DNA of 7,075 nucleotides from Candidatus Omnitrophota bacterium. GTDB lineage: Bacteria; Omnitrophota; Gorgyraeia; Duberdicusellales; 4484-171. Below the pieces are notes generated by a model. The model worked only from the letters and a program-made list of their open reading frames with translations, had not been told where the DNA came from and made no database searches. The DNA is taken from NCBI GenBank assembly GCA_003644405.1, contig QNCE01000067.1, positions 1-7,075 of the forward strand, given 5' to 3'. Within the stretch, counting starts at the first letter, position 1. Every line of letters starts with the position of its first letter. Below are positions 6,253-7,075 of the stretch, piece by piece. A program made the translations under genes and the position numbers.

Positions 6253-6483
6253 ATGGAAGAGAAAGTAGCTCAGAATCAGGAACAAACACAGGAAAAGGAA
6301 GAAAAGAAAACTTCTGAGGTTGTAAAAACGGTTTTTAAGTATATTTTAGGAATAGTATTGGTAGGTTTAGGTATTTGGGCAGTAATAGGTTTATGGCAAT
6401 CGGTGTGGACAGTGATAAAAGGGTGCTTGGGAGTATTTCTTATTCTCGCTGGAGCAATTACTATCGCTATTGCTAAGGAATAA
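6253..6483 (+). CDS. Small protein with two predicted membrane helices, unknown function
   Basis: I do not recognise a named family. The 76-residue protein has a polar Glu/Gln/Lys-rich N-terminus (1-22) and then two hydrophobic segments, about 28-48 (starting VFKYILGIVLVGLG) and 52-74 (ending AGAITIAIAKE). A short WQSVW turn joins them. Both termini probably face the same side, with the charged tail likely cytoplasmic, though topology is inferred only. There is a single Cys58 and no signal peptidase site. The gene is monocistronic, with a near-consensus promoter at 6163-6191, a perfect Shine-Dalgarno and an intrinsic terminator at 6499-6542, so it is probably abundantly expressed. It is divergent from the ppiD-like gene, which suggests but does not show an envelope role. 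A small channel or assembly factor, or a structural membrane peptide, are possibilities I cannot separate. Confidence 0.8.
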   Translation: MEEKVAQNQEQTQEKEEKKTSEVVKTVFKYILGIVLVGLGIWAVIGLWQSVWTVIKGCLGVFLILAGAITIAIAKE

Positions 6484-6498
6484 AAAGCAGGATTTTTT

Positions 6499-6542
6499 AG
6501 AGCAGACTCTTAAAGATGAAGGGTCTGCTCTTTTTATTTTTT
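6499..6542 (+). terminator. Rho-independent terminator after the small membrane protein gene
   Basis: An 11-bp stem pairs AGAGCAGACTC (6499-6509) with GGGTCTGCTCT (6521-6531), with one T-G wobble and an 11-base loop. It is followed by a T-rich run (TTTTTATTTTTTATTTT). It lies 15 bases after the stop at 6481-6483 and separates this gene from the patatin-like gene only 14 bases downstream. Confidence 0.92.
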
Positions 6543-6555
6543 ATTTTGATTTAGC

Positions 6556-7075
6556 GTGAGGATAGGTTTAGCTTTAGGAGGGGGAGGTGCAAAAGGGTTT
6601 TTTCATATCGGTGTATTAAAAGCCTAACCTCCTTAGGCATAAAAATCCATTCTATTAGTGGAACCTCTATAGGAGCCTTGATAGGGGCTCTCTATGCTCT
6701 CCATCTAGATGCTGAGAAGGTAGAGGAGGTAACTTTAAATATTTTAAATAAGTATAAAAGAGAAATCGAAGCTTTAAAAAGTTACGGGGGATCTTCCGAT
6801 GTAGAGGAAAAAAGACTGTTTTTAGAAAAATCTTTTGATTTCGTAAAAGAAATCTATCTGTGGAACCTTAGGATAATAAGACCCTACTTGGTTAATCCCA
6901 AACCTTTCCTGAGAGTGTTTAGAGAGTTGTTGGGGCTGGCTACCTTTAATGAATGTAAGCTTCCCTTCCAGTGTTCAGCAGTGGATTTAATAAAAGGAGA
7001 GTTAATATCTTTAGAGAGAGGTTTCCTTTATAAGGCAGTAATGGCTTCTTGTAGTCTTCCAGGATTTTTCCCTCC
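6556..7075 (+). pseudogene. Patatin-like phospholipase, frameshifted and cut by the window edge
   Basis: Homologue of bacterial patatin-like (RssA-type) acyl hydrolases, which use a Ser-Asp dyad on phospholipids. From GTG 6556 the frame reads VRIGLALGGGGAKGFFHIGV, the typical N-terminus with the GGGGAKG oxyanion loop, and stops at TAA 6625-6627. The rest continues in the -1 frame from about 6624 and is open to the end of the window. It includes the nucleophile motif SGTSIGA (GTSIG at 6660-6674, Ser codon 6666-6668) and the later block PFQCSAVDL...AVMASCSLPGFFP. Adding one T after 6625 would restore GVLKALTSLGIKI, as expected for the family. So one base has been lost, either in the genome or in the assembly. 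The catalytic Asp (DGG/DGA) would lie beyond the window. No Shine-Dalgarno precedes GTG 6556; a TATTTT at 6542-6547 lies eight bases before it, but no -35 is visible. Confidence 0.82.
6622..6638. repeat. Perfect inverted repeat at the patatin frameshift
   Basis: GCCTAA (6622-6627) and TTAGGC (6633-6638) are exact inverted copies around a CCTCC loop, and the TAA in the left arm is the premature stop. With the inferred missing T restored, the left arm would be GCCTTAA and the repeat would be imperfect. A hairpin-templated deletion would both perfect the repeat and cause the frameshift. Confidence 0.7.

Noticed and set aside
6612..6630. Programmed -1 ribosomal frameshift in the patatin gene
   Set aside because: In the zero frame the codons are TTA AAA GCC TAA, which give no X XXY YYZ heptamer, and the SD-like stretch is farther upstream than in known stimulated sites. 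A simple one-base loss is the better explanation.
1..7075. tRNA, rRNA, riboswitch or insertion-sequence features
   Set aside because: By eye I found no cloverleaf with a T-loop GTTCGA-type block, no rRNA-like segments, no long terminal inverted repeats and no transposase motifs. A covariance-model scan would be needed to exclude small RNAs fully.

Overview
The window reads as a chromosomal stretch of an AT-rich anaerobic bacterium. The main evidence is a complete four-subunit, ferredoxin-linked pyruvate oxidoreductase cluster with a single-cluster ferredoxin directly behind it, which is typical of strict anaerobes. A membrane-anchored PpiD-type chaperone and a c-di-GMP phosphodiesterase point to Bacteria rather than Archaea. 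The phylum cannot be fixed from this sequence. The PpiD N-terminus and the small two-helix protein remind me of uncultured lineages such as Omnitrophota, but that is only a guess. I see no phage, transposon, CRISPR, tRNA or rRNA sequence.

Layout, left to right. (1) 37-1392 (+): a PAS-PAS-HD-GYP protein with an intact HD-GYP active site. (2) 1436-4497 (+): an operon of five tightly packed genes, porG-porD-porA-porB and a ferredoxin, behind its own promoter at 1399-1426. The enzyme oxidises a 2-oxoacid, most likely pyruvate, to the acyl-CoA plus CO2 and passes electrons through PorB and PorD clusters to ferredoxin. (3) 4481-5896 (-): a PpiD/SurA-like periplasmic folding factor that converges on the ferredoxin gene with a 17-bp overlap. 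(4) 5897-6252: an AT-rich divergent intergenic region. It contains the ppiD promoter, three exact 9-bp tandem repeats, a 10-bp palindrome, one consensus DnaA box and a strong forward promoter. (5) 6253-6483 (+): a 76-residue protein with two predicted membrane helices, with its own promoter, a perfect Shine-Dalgarno and a clear intrinsic terminator. (6) 6556 to the right edge (+): a patatin-like phospholipase gene broken by a one-base frameshift inside a short perfect inverted repeat, and cut off by the window end.

The most informative pattern concerns how transcripts start. Genes at the head of transcription units (the HD-GYP gene, porG, ppiD, and perhaps patatin) have no Shine-Dalgarno and carry a -10-like hexamer 7-9 bases before the start codon. 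That predicts leaderless or near-leaderless mRNAs. In contrast, the ferredoxin gene and the small membrane protein gene have strong Shine-Dalgarno sequences. For ppiD this also corrects the start: the upstream in-frame TTG is the first part of the -35 box.

I did not find a convincing undescribed multi-gene system. The best leads are the leaderless promoters, the quasipalindrome-associated frameshift in the patatin gene, the intergenic repeat/DnaA-box region, and the isolated small membrane protein.
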